A stretch of DNA of 64,000 bases from Luteimicrobium xylanilyticum (GTDB lineage Bacteria; Actinomycetota; Actinomycetes; Actinomycetales; Cellulomonadaceae): positions 1,240,001 to 1,304,000 of the forward strand of contig NZ_CP045529.1 of NCBI RefSeq assembly GCF_009429125.1. Direction: 5' to 3'. The notes beneath the pieces were generated by a model. It saw only the letters and a program-made list of their open reading frames with translations. It was not told the DNA's origin and made no database searches. The position numbers and the translations under genes were made by a program. Shown here one piece after another: positions 56,405 to 64,000 of the stretch. The first letter of the stretch is position 1, and the number at the start of each line of letters is the position of its first letter.

Positions 56405-57523
56405 GTGACCGGTACCCCGCTCTCCGCCCAGCCGTACCCGACGTTCCCGCTCGCCCTGCACGACCCGGTCGTGCTCACGCGGCAGATCTGCGACGTCGAG
56501 TCGGTCAGCGGCAACGAGAAGGCCCTCGCCGACGTCGTCGAGGGCGCGCTCTCCGCGCTGGCGCACCTCGAGGTCGTGCGGGACGGCGACGCCGTCGTCG
56601 CGCGCACCACGCTCGGCCGCGACCGGCGCGTCGTCGTCGCGGGCCACCTCGACACCGTGCCCGTGGCCGCGAACCTCCCGGTGCGCGTCGTGGGGGAGGG
56701 CGCGCACGCCGAGCTGTGGGGCCGCGGGACCGTCGACATGAAGGGCGGGGTCGCGATCATGCTCGCGCTCGCCGCGGAGCTCGCCGAACCGTCCTACGAC
56801 GTGACGTGGGTGTTCTACGACCACGAGGAGGTCGCGAGCGACCTCAACGGTCTCGGGCGCCTCGCGCGCACGAGCCCCGAGCTGCTCGCGGGCGACTTCG
56901 CGATCGTGGCGGAGCCCAGCAACGCCGGGATCGAGGGCGGCTGCAACGGCACGCTCCGCGCCGACGTCGTGCTCACGGGCGTCGCGGCCCACTCCGCGCG
57001 CGCGTGGATGGGCGTCAACGCCGTGCACGCCGCGGGCGAGGTGCTGAGCAGGCTCGCGGCCTACGAGCCCCAGACCGTCGAGGTCGACGGTCTCGCCTAC
57101 CGCGAGTCGCTCAACGCCGTCGGGGTGACCGGCGGGATCGCGGGCAACGTCATCCCGGACCGTGCCGTCGTGACGGTCAACTACCGCTTCGCGCCCAGCC
57201 GGAGCGTCGAGGACGCCGCCGCCCACGTGCGCGAGCTGCTCCACGGCTTCGACGTGACGGTGACCGACGCGGCGCCCGGCGCGCGCCCGGGTCTCGACGC
57301 CCCCGCCGCGGCCGACTTCGCGAAGACCGTCCTCGAGCGCACGGGCGGCGAACCTGCCCCCAAGTACGGCTGGACCGACGTCGCCCGGTTCAGCGAGCTC
57401 GGCGTGCCCGCCGTGAACTTCGGCCCCGGCGACCCGCTGCTCGCCCACAAGGACGACGAGCACGTCGCGGCCGCCCAGATCACCCTCTGCCACGACGCCC
57501 TGCGCGCCTGGCTGACACGCTGA
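56405..57523 (+). CDS. dapE: Succinyl-diaminopimelate desuccinylase
   Basis: A 372-aa M20 metallopeptidase. VVVAGHLDTVPVAANLPVRV (zinc His and Asp), WGRGTVDMKGGVAIMLALAA, FYDHEEVASDLNGLGRL (catalytic Glu region) and the final ligand VNFGPGDPLLAHKDDEHVAA. It hydrolyses N-succinyl-LL-DAP to LL-DAP for lysine and cell wall. GTG start after TAGGGT. It is head-to-head with dapD, as in many actinobacteria. Confidence 0.95.
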   Translation: MTGTPLSAQPYPTFPLALHDPVVLTRQICDVESVSGNEKALADVVEGALSALAHLEVVRDGDAVVARTTLGRDRRVVVAGHLDTVPVAANLPVRVVGEGAHAELWGRGTVDMKGGVAIMLALAAELAEPSYDVTWVFYDHEEVASDLNGLGRLARTSPELLAGDFAIVAEPSNAGIEGGCNGTLRADVVLTGVAAHSARAWMGVNAVHAAGEVLSRLAAYEPQTVEVDGLAYRESLNAVGVTGGIAGNVIPDRAVVTVNYRFAPSRSVEDAAAHVRELLHGFDVTVTDAAPGARPGLDAPAAADFAKTVLERTGGEPAPKYGWTDVARFSELGVPAVNFGPGDPLLAHKDDEHVAAAQITLCHDALRAWLTR

Positions 57524-57580
57524 CCGCCCCGTCGCGCGTCCGACCCCCTGACCGTCCGCACCGCCGCACCGGAGAGTCCC

Positions 57581-58393
57581 ATGGCCAGTCCCGCCGTCCC
57601 CACCGACCCGGCACAGCCCGAGCCCGACGAGGCGCCCGATGCGTACCGCAAGGGACCCGTGATGCTCCGCGGGAACCAGGTCCCCCGGGAGACCACCGAC
57701 CAGCGTCTGCTCGAGTCGCGCGGCGACGCGGGCTGGGTGCACCAGGACCAGTGGCGCGTGCTGCGCATCCAGGCGGAGTTCGTCGAGGGGTTCGGCGCGC
57801 TCGCCGAGCTCGGACCCGCGATCTCCGTGTTCGGGTCCGCCCGCACGCACCGCGAGCATCCCGACTACGCGCGCGGCGTCGAGATCGCCCGCGGGCTCGT
57901 CGAGGCCGGCTACGCCGTGATCACCGGCGGCGGCCCGGGCATCATGGAGGCCGCCAACAAGGGCGCGTGCGAGGCCGGCGGGGTCTCCGTGGGCCTCGGC
58001 ATCGAGCTGCCGTTCGAGCAGGGCATGAACCGCTGGGTCGACCTCGGCGTGAACTTCCGGTACTTCTTCGCGCGCAAGACGATGTTCGTCAAGTACGCGC
58101 AAGGTTTCGTCGTCCTGCCCGGCGGCTTCGGCACGCTCGACGAGCTCTTCGAGGCCGTGACCCTCGTGCAGACCCGCAAGGTGACCCGGTTCCCCATCGT
58201 CCTCGTCGGCAGCGACTACTGGACGGGGCTGGTCGCGTGGCTGCGCAGCGCCGCCGTCGAGCACGGCACGATCAGCGCCTCCGACCTCGACCTCCTGCAC
58301 GTCGTCGACGACCCGGCCGAGGCCGTGCGGCTCGTGACCCGGGCCCACGACGAGCCCGCTGCGACCCCCGAGTCGCAGTCGTCCGCGACGTGA
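57581..58393 (+). CDS. LOG-family protein (cytokinin riboside 5'-monophosphate phosphoribohydrolase-like)
   Basis: A 270-aa Rossmann-fold protein with AVITGGGPGIMEAANKGACE and VVLPGGFGTLDELFEAVTLV, the two motifs of the LOG (TIGR00730) family; SVFGSARTHREHPDYARG precedes them. LOG enzymes cleave N6-modified AMP to the base. In bacteria the role is uncertain. An N-terminal extension of about 60 residues is present. The stop overlaps the folP2 start (GTGA). Rv1205 in mycobacteria has the same neighbours. Confidence 0.92.
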   Translation: MASPAVPTDPAQPEPDEAPDAYRKGPVMLRGNQVPRETTDQRLLESRGDAGWVHQDQWRVLRIQAEFVEGFGALAELGPAISVFGSARTHREHPDYARGVEIARGLVEAGYAVITGGGPGIMEAANKGACEAGGVSVGLGIELPFEQGMNRWVDLGVNFRYFFARKTMFVKYAQGFVVLPGGFGTLDELFEAVTLVQTRKVTRFPIVLVGSDYWTGLVAWLRSAAVEHGTISASDLDLLHVVDDPAEAVRLVTRAHDEPAATPESQSSAT

Positions 58394-59337
58394 CGCCCGT
58401 CCCGCCGTCGTCGGCGCCGCTGGTCCTGCGGGGTCGGGAGCTGGGACGCGACGCCCCCGTCGTGATGGCGATCGTGAACCGCACGACGGACTCGTTCTAC
58501 GCGGGCGCCCGCCACGCCGACGACGCCGCCGCGCTCGCGGCCGCCGAACGTGCGGCCGAGGAGGGCGCCGAGATCCTCGACGTGGGCGGCGTGCGCGCGG
58601 GCGTCGGGCCGGACGTCACGGTCGCCGACGAGATCGCACGCGTCGTGCCGTTCGTGGCGCAGGTGCGACGCGAGCTGCCCGACCTGCTCGTCTCGGTGGA
58701 CACGTGGCGCGCGGAGGTCGCGGACGCCGCGATCGACGCGGGCGCGGACCTCGTGAACGACACGTGGGCGGGCCACGACCCGCGCCTCGTCGAGGTGGCG
58801 GGCCGTGCGGGCGTCGGGGTCGTGTGCTCGCACACCGGCGGCCAGCCGCCGCGCACCGACCCGTGCCGCGTCTCGTACCCGCTGCCCGAGCCGCTCCCGG
58901 ACCCCCTGCCGGACGGCGTGGCCCCGGTCGACCCGCGCGACGGCGTCGTGCTCGACGTCCTCGCGACCCTGCGGGCGGGCGCGGAGCGTGCCGTCGCGTG
59001 CGGGGTGCCGCCGCGCAGCGTCCTCGTCGACCCGACGCACGACTTCGGCAAGAACACGTGGCACTCGCTCCACCTCGTCCGCCGCACGGAGCCGATCGTC
59101 GCGCTCGGGTACCCCGTGCTCGTGGCGTTCTCCCGCAAGGACTTCGTGGGGGAGACGCTCGACCTCCCGGCCGAGGAACGGCTCGAGGGGACGCTCGCGT
59201 CCACGGCCGTGGCCGCGTGGCTGGGCGCCACGGTCTTCCGCGCCCACGACGTGCGGGCCACCCGTCGCGTGGTGGACATGGTCGCCGCGATCCGGGGCGA
59301 GCGCCCGCCGTCGGCTGCCGTGCGAGGGATCGCATGA
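58390..59337 (+). CDS. folP2: FolP2-type dihydropteroate-synthase paralogue
   Basis: A 315-aa TIM-barrel protein of the DHPS family: VVMAIVNRTTDSFYAGARHA in place of the usual MGILNVTPDSF, GAEILDVGGVRAGVGPDV in place of DIGGESTRPG, and VDPTHDFGKNTWHSLHLVRR. These changes match the FolP2 branch, which in M. tuberculosis lacks normal DHPS activity. Its real reaction is unknown. GTG overlaps the LOG gene. The next gene starts at ATG overlapping its stop. Confidence 0.85.
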   Translation: MTPVPPSSAPLVLRGRELGRDAPVVMAIVNRTTDSFYAGARHADDAAALAAAERAAEEGAEILDVGGVRAGVGPDVTVADEIARVVPFVAQVRRELPDLLVSVDTWRAEVADAAIDAGADLVNDTWAGHDPRLVEVAGRAGVGVVCSHTGGQPPRTDPCRVSYPLPEPLPDPLPDGVAPVDPRDGVVLDVLATLRAGAERAVACGVPPRSVLVDPTHDFGKNTWHSLHLVRRTEPIVALGYPVLVAFSRKDFVGETLDLPAEERLEGTLASTAVAAWLGATVFRAHDVRATRRVVDMVAAIRGERPPSAAVRGIA

Positions 59338-60569
59338 GGGGCCGCGTCGACCCCCGCACCTGGCCGTGGTGGGTCCAGGTGCTCGTCGTGTACGGGCTGG
59401 CGCGTGCGTTCTCGGCCGCGGTGTTCGTGCGGGTCGCGACCCACCAGGTCGCCAACGGCTGGACGGGCGCCGACCCGTCGTACGCGGACTACGTGGGCCG
59501 CATGTTCGACGCGACCTGGTACCTGCACATCGCCGAGAACGGCTACCCGCACACGCTCCCGCTCGGCCAGGACGGCGCCGTCCAGCAGAACGCGTGGGCG
59601 TTCTACCCGCTGTTCCCGCTGGTGCTCCGTGCGCTCATGGCGGTGACGGGGCTGTCGTGGACGTTCCTCGCTCCCACGGTCTCGCTCCTGCTCGGCGCGG
59701 GGGCCGTGCTGGTGATCTACCGGCTCGTCCAGCGGGGCGGCCACCGGGCGACGGCGCTCGTGCCGGGGCTGCCGCTCGCGACGGTGCTGCTCGTGAGCGT
59801 GTTCCCGTCGTCCCCCGTCCTGCAGACCGCGTACACCGAGGCGCTCGCGCTGCTGCTCATCGCGTCGGCGCTGTACCTGCTCGCGGTGCGCCGGTACTTC
59901 TGGGCGGTCCCGGTCGTCGTCCTGCTGGGCTTCACGCGCGCGGTCGCGCTGCCGATGGCGTGCGTCGTCGTCTGGCACGTGCTGTGGCGGGTGTGGGGCG
60001 CGTGGGGGCCGACGGCGCGGCGGCACCCGGACCGCGCGGCCCGGGACCGGTTCTCGGTGCGCGACGTCGGGGCGCTCGGGACGCTGCTGGGCACCTGCCT
60101 GGTCGCGGGGGTCGCGTGGCAGGTGATCGCCGGCCGGGTCACGGGGCGCAGCGACGCGTACTTCGCGACGCAGGCGGCCTGGCGCTCCGGCTCCGTCCAC
60201 TACTTCACGCCGTGGGTCACCAACGCCAAGATCCTCTTCCACGACCGCGGCCCGCTGGTGCTCGCGGTGGTGCTCGTCGTGCTCGGGCTCCTCGCGCTCA
60301 GCCCGGTGGCGTTCCGCCTCGGTCCCGAGCTCCAGGGCTGGACGATCGCCTACACCGCGTACCTGGTGCTCGTGACCGACCCGTGGACGTCGACGTGGCG
60401 ATTCGCGCTGCTCGCCTTCCCGTACCTCGCGATCCTCGTGGGGTGGGCGCGGCGCCGCTGGGTGTTCGGGAGCGTGCTCACGGTCCTCGTCCTGCTGTCC
60501 CTGTACGGCCAGGTCGACTGGGTCTGGGAGCTGTGGCGGTTCAAGCCGCCGGCCGACTGGGCGCCCTGA
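59334..60569 (+). CDS. GT-C-type membrane glycosyltransferase (PIG-V/mannosyltransferase-like)
   Basis: A 411-aa membrane protein with about ten TM segments. The lumenal loop near residue 60 has FDATWYLHIAENGYPHTLPL and NAWAFYPLFPLVLRALMAVT, which fits PIG-V-type mannosyltransferases (Asp near TM1, the AFYPLFP motif). It probably transfers a mannose from polyprenyl-phosphate-mannose to an envelope acceptor. ATG overlaps folP2. Substrate unproven. Confidence 0.78.
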   Translation: MRGRVDPRTWPWWVQVLVVYGLARAFSAAVFVRVATHQVANGWTGADPSYADYVGRMFDATWYLHIAENGYPHTLPLGQDGAVQQNAWAFYPLFPLVLRALMAVTGLSWTFLAPTVSLLLGAGAVLVIYRLVQRGGHRATALVPGLPLATVLLVSVFPSSPVLQTAYTEALALLLIASALYLLAVRRYFWAVPVVVLLGFTRAVALPMACVVVWHVLWRVWGAWGPTARRHPDRAARDRFSVRDVGALGTLLGTCLVAGVAWQVIAGRVTGRSDAYFATQAAWRSGSVHYFTPWVTNAKILFHDRGPLVLAVVLVVLGLLALSPVAFRLGPELQGWTIAYTAYLVLVTDPWTSTWRFALLAFPYLAILVGWARRRWVFGSVLTVLVLLSLYGQVDWVWELWRFKPPADWAP

Positions 60570-60615
60570 CCGGGCACCGGCCCGTATGGAGGACGGGTGC
60601 GTCGGTGGTGTGGGT

Positions 60616-60631
60616 CACGTGAACTAGAATG
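60616..60631 (+). promoter_or_regulatory. Promoter of the DUF3117-pepA unit
   Basis: An 8-bp palindrome TCACGTGA (60616-60623) is followed by TAGAAT (60626-60631), about 69 nt before the DUF3117 start. Confidence 0.4.
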
Positions 60632-60699
60632 TCCGTGGCCCTTTCGCACCATCCCGGGCCGGTACGTCTTTGATGACCACGACGAACGGAGAGCCGCTC

Positions 60700-60867
60700 A
60701 TGGCCGCGATGAAGCCACGTACGGGTGATGGACCCCTCGAGGTCACCAAGGAAGGGCGTGGCATCGTCATGCGGGTTCCGCTCGAGGGTGGTGGCCGTCT
60801 CGTCGTCGAGCTCAACGCGACCGAGGCCTCGGAGCTCGGAGAGGCTCTCCAGGCCGTCGTCGGCTGA
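60700..60867 (+). CDS. DUF3117 small actinobacterial protein
   Basis: A 55-aa protein that begins MAAMKPRTGDGPLEVTKEGR and continues IVMRVPLEGGGRLVVELNAT, the highly conserved DUF3117 sequence (Rv1211-like). Function is unknown. The fold is small and soluble. ATG 60700 has GGAGAG upstream and gives the usual family start, so the upstream ATG at 60670 is rejected. Overlaps pepA (TGATG). Confidence 0.92.
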   Translation: MAAMKPRTGDGPLEVTKEGRGIVMRVPLEGGGRLVVELNATEASELGEALQAVVG

Positions 60868-62426
60868 TGTCGCGCGACCTCCCGGAGGTCGTCGGTGCAC
60901 TCGGGAGCCTTCCCGGGTGCACCTTCCTGACCGACGACGACGTCAGTGCCGTCGTCGTCGCGGTCGCGCCCCCGCCCGAGCCGGGCGAGGGGCCGCAGCC
61001 CCGCGCGGGCACGGTCGATGCCTCCGCGCTCTACCACGTGGACCTCGGCGAGATGGCCGAGCGCCAGGGCCTCCAGGGCCGCGCGGGTGACGCCGCCGTC
61101 GTCGACCTGCCCCGGCCGCACCGCGGTGCCGCCGAGTCCTTCCCCTGGTCCGAGCTGCCACGGCGCATCGTGCTCCTCGGCATCGGGGACGGGTCGCCCA
61201 CCGACCTCCGCCGCGCCGGCGCCGCGCTCGCCCGCCGCACCGCGGGTCTCGAGCGGGTCGTGTCGGTCGCGACCGCCGGCGCGTCCGACGACGGCCTGCG
61301 AGCGTTCGCCGAGGGGTACCTCCTCGCCGCCTACCGCCCCGAGCGCTGGAGCGGCACGCCGGACGAGCGCCCCCGCCCCGCCGAGCAGCTCGTCCTCCTC
61401 GACCCCGCGCTCGACGCCGAGCCGGTGCTCGTCCGCGTTCGGTGCGCGGTCCGTGCGACCTGGCTCGCGCGCGACCTGACCGCCACGCCGTCGAGCACCA
61501 AGGACCCGGCGTGGCTCGCGGACCGTGCCCGCGACCTCGCGACGTCCGCCGGGCTCGACGTGCGCGTGCTCGGGCCGCGCGAGCTCGCGGCCCAGGGCTT
61601 CGGCGGCATCCTCGCGGTCGGCGGCGGTTCGGCGCGGACGCCGCGGCTCGTCGTCGTGAGCCACGACCCCCGGCCCGACGGCGCCGCTCCCGGCCGGCAC
61701 GTCGTCGTCGTCGGGAAGGGCGTCACCTACGACACGGGCGGCCTCTCGCTCAAGCCGCGCACCGCGATGGTCCCCATGAAGACGGACATGGCGGGCGCGG
61801 CCGTCGCGCTCGCCGTGGTGCTCGCGGCCGCGGAGGCCGGCTCCCAGCACCGGGTCACGGCCGTCCTGCCCCTCGCGGAGAACCACCTCGGCGCGGCCTC
61901 CTACCGGCCGGGGGACGTGCTGCGCCTGCACGGCGGCACGACCGTCGAGGTCGCCAACACCGACGCCGAGGGGCGGCTGCTGCTCGCCGACGGTCTCGAC
62001 CTCGCGGTGCGCGAGCTGGCGCCCGACGTGCTCGTCGACGTCGCGACGCTCACCGGCGCGGCGGCGGTCGGGCTCGGGGACGGGCACGCCGCGCTCTACG
62101 CGACCGACGACGCCGTGGCTCGCGCGCTCGAGCGGGCCGCGGCGCGCACGGGGGAACCGGTGTGGCGGATGCCGCTCGTCGCGGACTACGCCGACGCGCT
62201 CCGCTCCGAGGTCGCGGACCTGCGCAACGTCCCCACCCAGCCGCCCGGGGGCGCCGGGTCGATCACCGCTGCGCTGTTCCTGCGCGCCTTCACCGGCACC
62301 GTGCCGTGGGCCCACCTCGACATCGCGGGCACGGCTCGCTCGACGAAGAACCGGCACGAGGTCGTCGAGGGCGCGACGGGGTTCGGCGCACGCCTTCTGC
62401 TCGACGCGCTCGACCTCCTGCCCTGA
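60867..62426 (+). CDS. pepA: Leucyl aminopeptidase (M17)
   Basis: A 519-aa M17 aminopeptidase. The catalytic C-domain has VVVVGKGVTYDTGGLSLKPR (metal Lys/Asp), MKTDMAGAAVALAVVLAAAE, the family signature NTDAEGRLLLADGLDLAV and TLTGAAAVGLGDGHAALY. It removes N-terminal residues from peptides with two bound metals. The N-terminal regulatory domain is normal in size. Coupled to DUF3117 upstream. Confidence 0.95.
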   Translation: MSRDLPEVVGALGSLPGCTFLTDDDVSAVVVAVAPPPEPGEGPQPRAGTVDASALYHVDLGEMAERQGLQGRAGDAAVVDLPRPHRGAAESFPWSELPRRIVLLGIGDGSPTDLRRAGAALARRTAGLERVVSVATAGASDDGLRAFAEGYLLAAYRPERWSGTPDERPRPAEQLVLLDPALDAEPVLVRVRCAVRATWLARDLTATPSSTKDPAWLADRARDLATSAGLDVRVLGPRELAAQGFGGILAVGGGSARTPRLVVVSHDPRPDGAAPGRHVVVVGKGVTYDTGGLSLKPRTAMVPMKTDMAGAAVALAVVLAAAEAGSQHRVTAVLPLAENHLGAASYRPGDVLRLHGGTTVEVANTDAEGRLLLADGLDLAVRELAPDVLVDVATLTGAAAVGLGDGHAALYATDDAVARALERAAARTGEPVWRMPLVADYADALRSEVADLRNVPTQPPGGAGSITAALFLRAFTGTVPWAHLDIAGTARSTKNRHEVVEGATGFGARLLLDALDLLP

Positions 62427-62442
62427 GAGGCCGTGCGACGGC

Positions 62443-63201
62443 TCAGCGGCGCACGCCCAGCAGCAGCCCGTCCCCGGACGGCAGGAGCGCGGGGACCAGG
62501 CGCTCGTCGTCCCGGACCGCGCGGCCCACGTCCCGCAGGAGCGTCGTGACCTCGTCGCGGCGGGCCGGGTTCGCGACCCGGTCGTGCCCGAGCGCGGCGT
62601 CGACGGCGAGCACGCCGCCCGGGCGCAGCAGCCGCAGGCCCTCCTCGACGCCCTGGGGGTACCCGTGGACGTCGCCGGAGACGAGCACGAGGTCGTAGGC
62701 GCCGTCGGCGAGGCGGGGCAGCACGTCGGCGGGGCGCCCCGCGATGGCGCGCAGCCGCGCCGGACGCACGCCCGCCCCTGAGAGGATCTGCTTCGCGGCC
62801 CGCTGGAGCGCGACGTCGGGGTCGATGGTCGTCAGGACCCCGTCGTCGGGCATCCCGCCCAGCAGCCACAAGGCGCCGATGCCGGTGCCCGTGCCGATCT
62901 CGACGACGGAGCGCGCCTGGAGCGCGGCAGCCAGCACGCGCAGGACGCTGCCCGTGCCGGGGAGGATCGCGGGACGGTCGAGCTCGAGCTCGAGGGCGAG
63001 CTCGCGGGCGCGAAGCTGGTGCTCGTCCTCGGGGACGAACTCCTCGCAGTAGGTCCACGTGAGCGCGCGGCCCGACCCGTCCGTGCCCGTCGCGGTGGCG
63101 GAGCCCCTGCCGCCCGTCCGGCCTCTGCCCTCCGGACCACCGAACCGTTCGCCCGTGATGGTGACCTCCCGCGCTCCGCCGGGCGGTCCTGCCGCCGGCA
63201 T
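62443..63201 (-). CDS. O-methyltransferase (Rv1220c-like)
   Basis: About 252 aa from ATG 63201, though the true start is uncertain. The core begins TWTYCEEFVPEDEHQLRARE and has SAM motif SVVEIGTGTGIGALWLLGGM, DPDVALQRAAKQILSG and DLVLVSGDVHGYPQGVEEGL. It belongs to the O-methyltransferase family 3 (caffeoyl-CoA-OMT-like) and resembles Rv1220c. Around 50 residues of Gly/Arg-rich N-terminus look unusual and may be untranslated. Confidence 0.8.
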   Translation of the reverse strand: MPAAGPPGGAREVTITGERFGGPEGRGRTGGRGSATATGTDGSGRALTWTYCEEFVPEDEHQLRARELALELELDRPAILPGTGSVLRVLAAALQARSVVEIGTGTGIGALWLLGGMPDDGVLTTIDPDVALQRAAKQILSGAGVRPARLRAIAGRPADVLPRLADGAYDLVLVSGDVHGYPQGVEEGLRLLRPGGVLAVDAALGHDRVANPARRDEVTTLLRDVGRAVRDDERLVPALLPSGDGLLLGVRR

Positions 63202-63321
63202 TCCGCCTGCGGCGCGCGTGCGGCGCAGGTGCCACGGCGATGCTACCGGGGTGGGTCCGACGTGCCTTGGACGGCAGGATCGGGCGTGGACGGACTTCTC
63301 GGGCATCTCGACGCCGCCCCA

Positions 63322-63355
63322 CCGCGAAGTAGGCCTCAGCGCGGGTACTTCGCGG
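63322..63355. repeat. CGCGAAGTA hairpin, copy 3 (upstream of tatB)
   Basis: CCGCGAAGTA (63322-63331) and TACTTCGCGG (63346-63355) are perfect 10-bp inverted arms around a 14-nt loop. The outer word CGCGAAGTA is shared with the two larger palindromic elements at 41.6 and 54.0 kb. It sits 28 bp upstream of the tatB -10 box, near the divergent methyltransferase. Confidence 0.55.
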
Positions 63356-63395
63356 GCTCCTCGGGCGCCCAGGTCCGGGCGGTACCCTGACGGAC

Positions 63396-63866
63396 GTGTT
63401 CGACATCAACGGCGGCGAGTGGCTCGTGCTTCTCGTCGTCGCCGTGATCGTGATCGGACCCGAGCGCTTGCCGGGCTACGCCGAGCAGCTCGCGCGCCTC
63501 GTCAAGCGTGGCCGGGAGTTCGTGACCTCGACGCGCTCGCGTCTCGACGAGGAGCTCGGAGACGGGGCGGGCGTCGACTGGCAGGCGCTCGACCCGCGCC
63601 GCTACGACCCGCGCCGCATCGTGCGCGACGCCCTGCTCGACGACGACACACGCGGCACGCTCTCCGACGTCGCGAACGCCGTCGGGCTCGGTGGTGCCGG
63701 CGCTGCCAAGGCCACGGCGAACCCGTCCGCCGGTGCTCCCGCGGGGGTCCCCGCGGGCACGCCGGCGTCGGCTGCCCTCGACCCCGCGGCGTCGATGCCG
63801 TTCCGTGCGGGCGCCACGTACGTCCCCGGCTCGGGGCCTGTGCCGTGGGACGACGAGGCCACCTGA
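63396..63866 (+). CDS. tatB: Sec-independent protein translocase TatB
   Basis: A 156-aa protein with the TatB layout: MFDINGGEWLVLLVVAVIVI with the hinge GPERLP, an amphipathic helix AEQLARLVKRGREFVTSTRS, and a Pro/Ala/Gly-rich tail. It forms the receptor with TatC for twin-arginine substrates. GTG start follows TACCCT (63383-63388) by 7 nt, so leaderless. The sigE-rseA-htrA genes that precede tatB in mycobacteria are missing here. Confidence 0.93.
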   Translation: MFDINGGEWLVLLVVAVIVIGPERLPGYAEQLARLVKRGREFVTSTRSRLDEELGDGAGVDWQALDPRRYDPRRIVRDALLDDDTRGTLSDVANAVGLGGAGAAKATANPSAGAPAGVPAGTPASAALDPAASMPFRAGATYVPGSGPVPWDDEAT

Positions 63867-63940
63867 GCGTGCCCGCGGACCTGCGTGCTGCGTCGGACCC
63901 CGGTTTCGGAACAGGTCCCGGAGCCTGTCAGAATGTGGGG

Positions 63941-64000
63941 ATGCCGAACCTACCGGACCGGACGGACGCACAGGTGCGTATCGGCGTCGCGATCGCGGTG
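63941..64000 (+). CDS. Start of an unidentified gene, cut by the window end
   Basis: ATG 63941 opens MPNLPDRTDAQVRIGVAIAV. It lies 6 nt after CAGAAT (63929-63934), the same leaderless spacing as other genes here. Twenty residues are too few to name the protein. Confidence 0.5.
   Translation, partial: MPNLPDRTDAQVRIGVAIAV

Noticed and set aside
55399-59337. A single open frame of about 1312 codons on the plus strand across dapD, dapE, LOG and folP2
   Set aside because: Most of it is Arg/Gly/Ala-rich shadow of other real genes in high-GC DNA. Only its last 315 codons (folP2 from 58390) carry a recognisable protein.

Overview
The window is about 74% G+C by eye and almost fully coding. It carries actinobacterial markers: mycothiol biosynthesis (mshB-like), a 7Fe ferredoxin next to a DapC-type aminotransferase, succinylase-type dapD/dapE, a FolP2-type DHPS paralogue, a DUF3117 gene, a TatB of about 156 aa, and many genes whose start codon lies 6-8 nt after a TANNNT-like -10 box (leaderless initiation). 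The best fit is a chromosome of order Micrococcales (Cellulomonadaceae/Promicromonosporaceae-like). Genus cannot be fixed from sequence alone. I found no tRNA, rRNA, CRISPR array, intact IS element or intact prophage.

Layout. 0-3.2 kb: two exporter modules, FUSC permease with divergent MarR, and TetR-MFS with a clear operator. 3.2-6.2 kb: fumC, a SPOUT rRNA methyltransferase and a beta-carbonic anhydrase. 6.3-10.7 kb: a complete sugar ABC operon resembling LpqY-SugABC. 10.7-13.2 kb: xseA-xseB plus a PfkB kinase. 13.4-18.1 kb: ispH, a decapitated TetR remnant, rmuC, a GNAT gene and ychF. 18.1-19.9 kb: a small defence-like island with higBA, a translationally coupled P-loop kinase and a frameshifted AbiV-like remnant. 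19.9-25.8 kb: an accessory stretch with HxlR/YCII, a YjaB-like GNAT, rifampin ADP-ribosyltransferase (arr), CDF transporter, methyltransferase, DinB-like and DUF3592 proteins. 26-33.2 kb: an oligopeptide ABC system (lipoprotein, two permeases, double ATPase) with a PH-domain gene in opposite orientation inside it. 33.3-41.6 kb: typA, mshB, a membrane protein, a VanW protein, then an ACT-like orphan with pheA and tyrA. 41.7-46.4 kb: a tightly overlapping catabolic operon of unknown substrate (TetR, MFS, PLP deaminase/aldolase, FAD sugar-acid oxidase). 46.6-50.6 kb: YoaK protein and a hydantoin/allantoin-like unit (racemase, NCS1 transporter, XRE-cupin regulator). 50.6-64 kb: fdxA, dapC, gltA, a lysozyme-like protein, dapD/dapE, a LOG protein, folP2, a GT-C protein, DUF3117, pepA, an O-methyltransferase and tatB. 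The last stretch parallels the order around Rv1201c-Rv1224 of Mycobacterium tuberculosis.

Most genes sit in operons with 1-4 nt stop/start overlaps (ATGA, GTGA, TGATG), which supports translational coupling. The most unusual features are a dispersed long-palindrome family built on CGAAGTAGTACGG (perfect 58-nt palindrome at 54006-54063), the higBA-kinase-AbiV remnant island, the unassigned four-gene catabolic operon, and the ACT-like gene coupled to a pheA with altered signature motifs.
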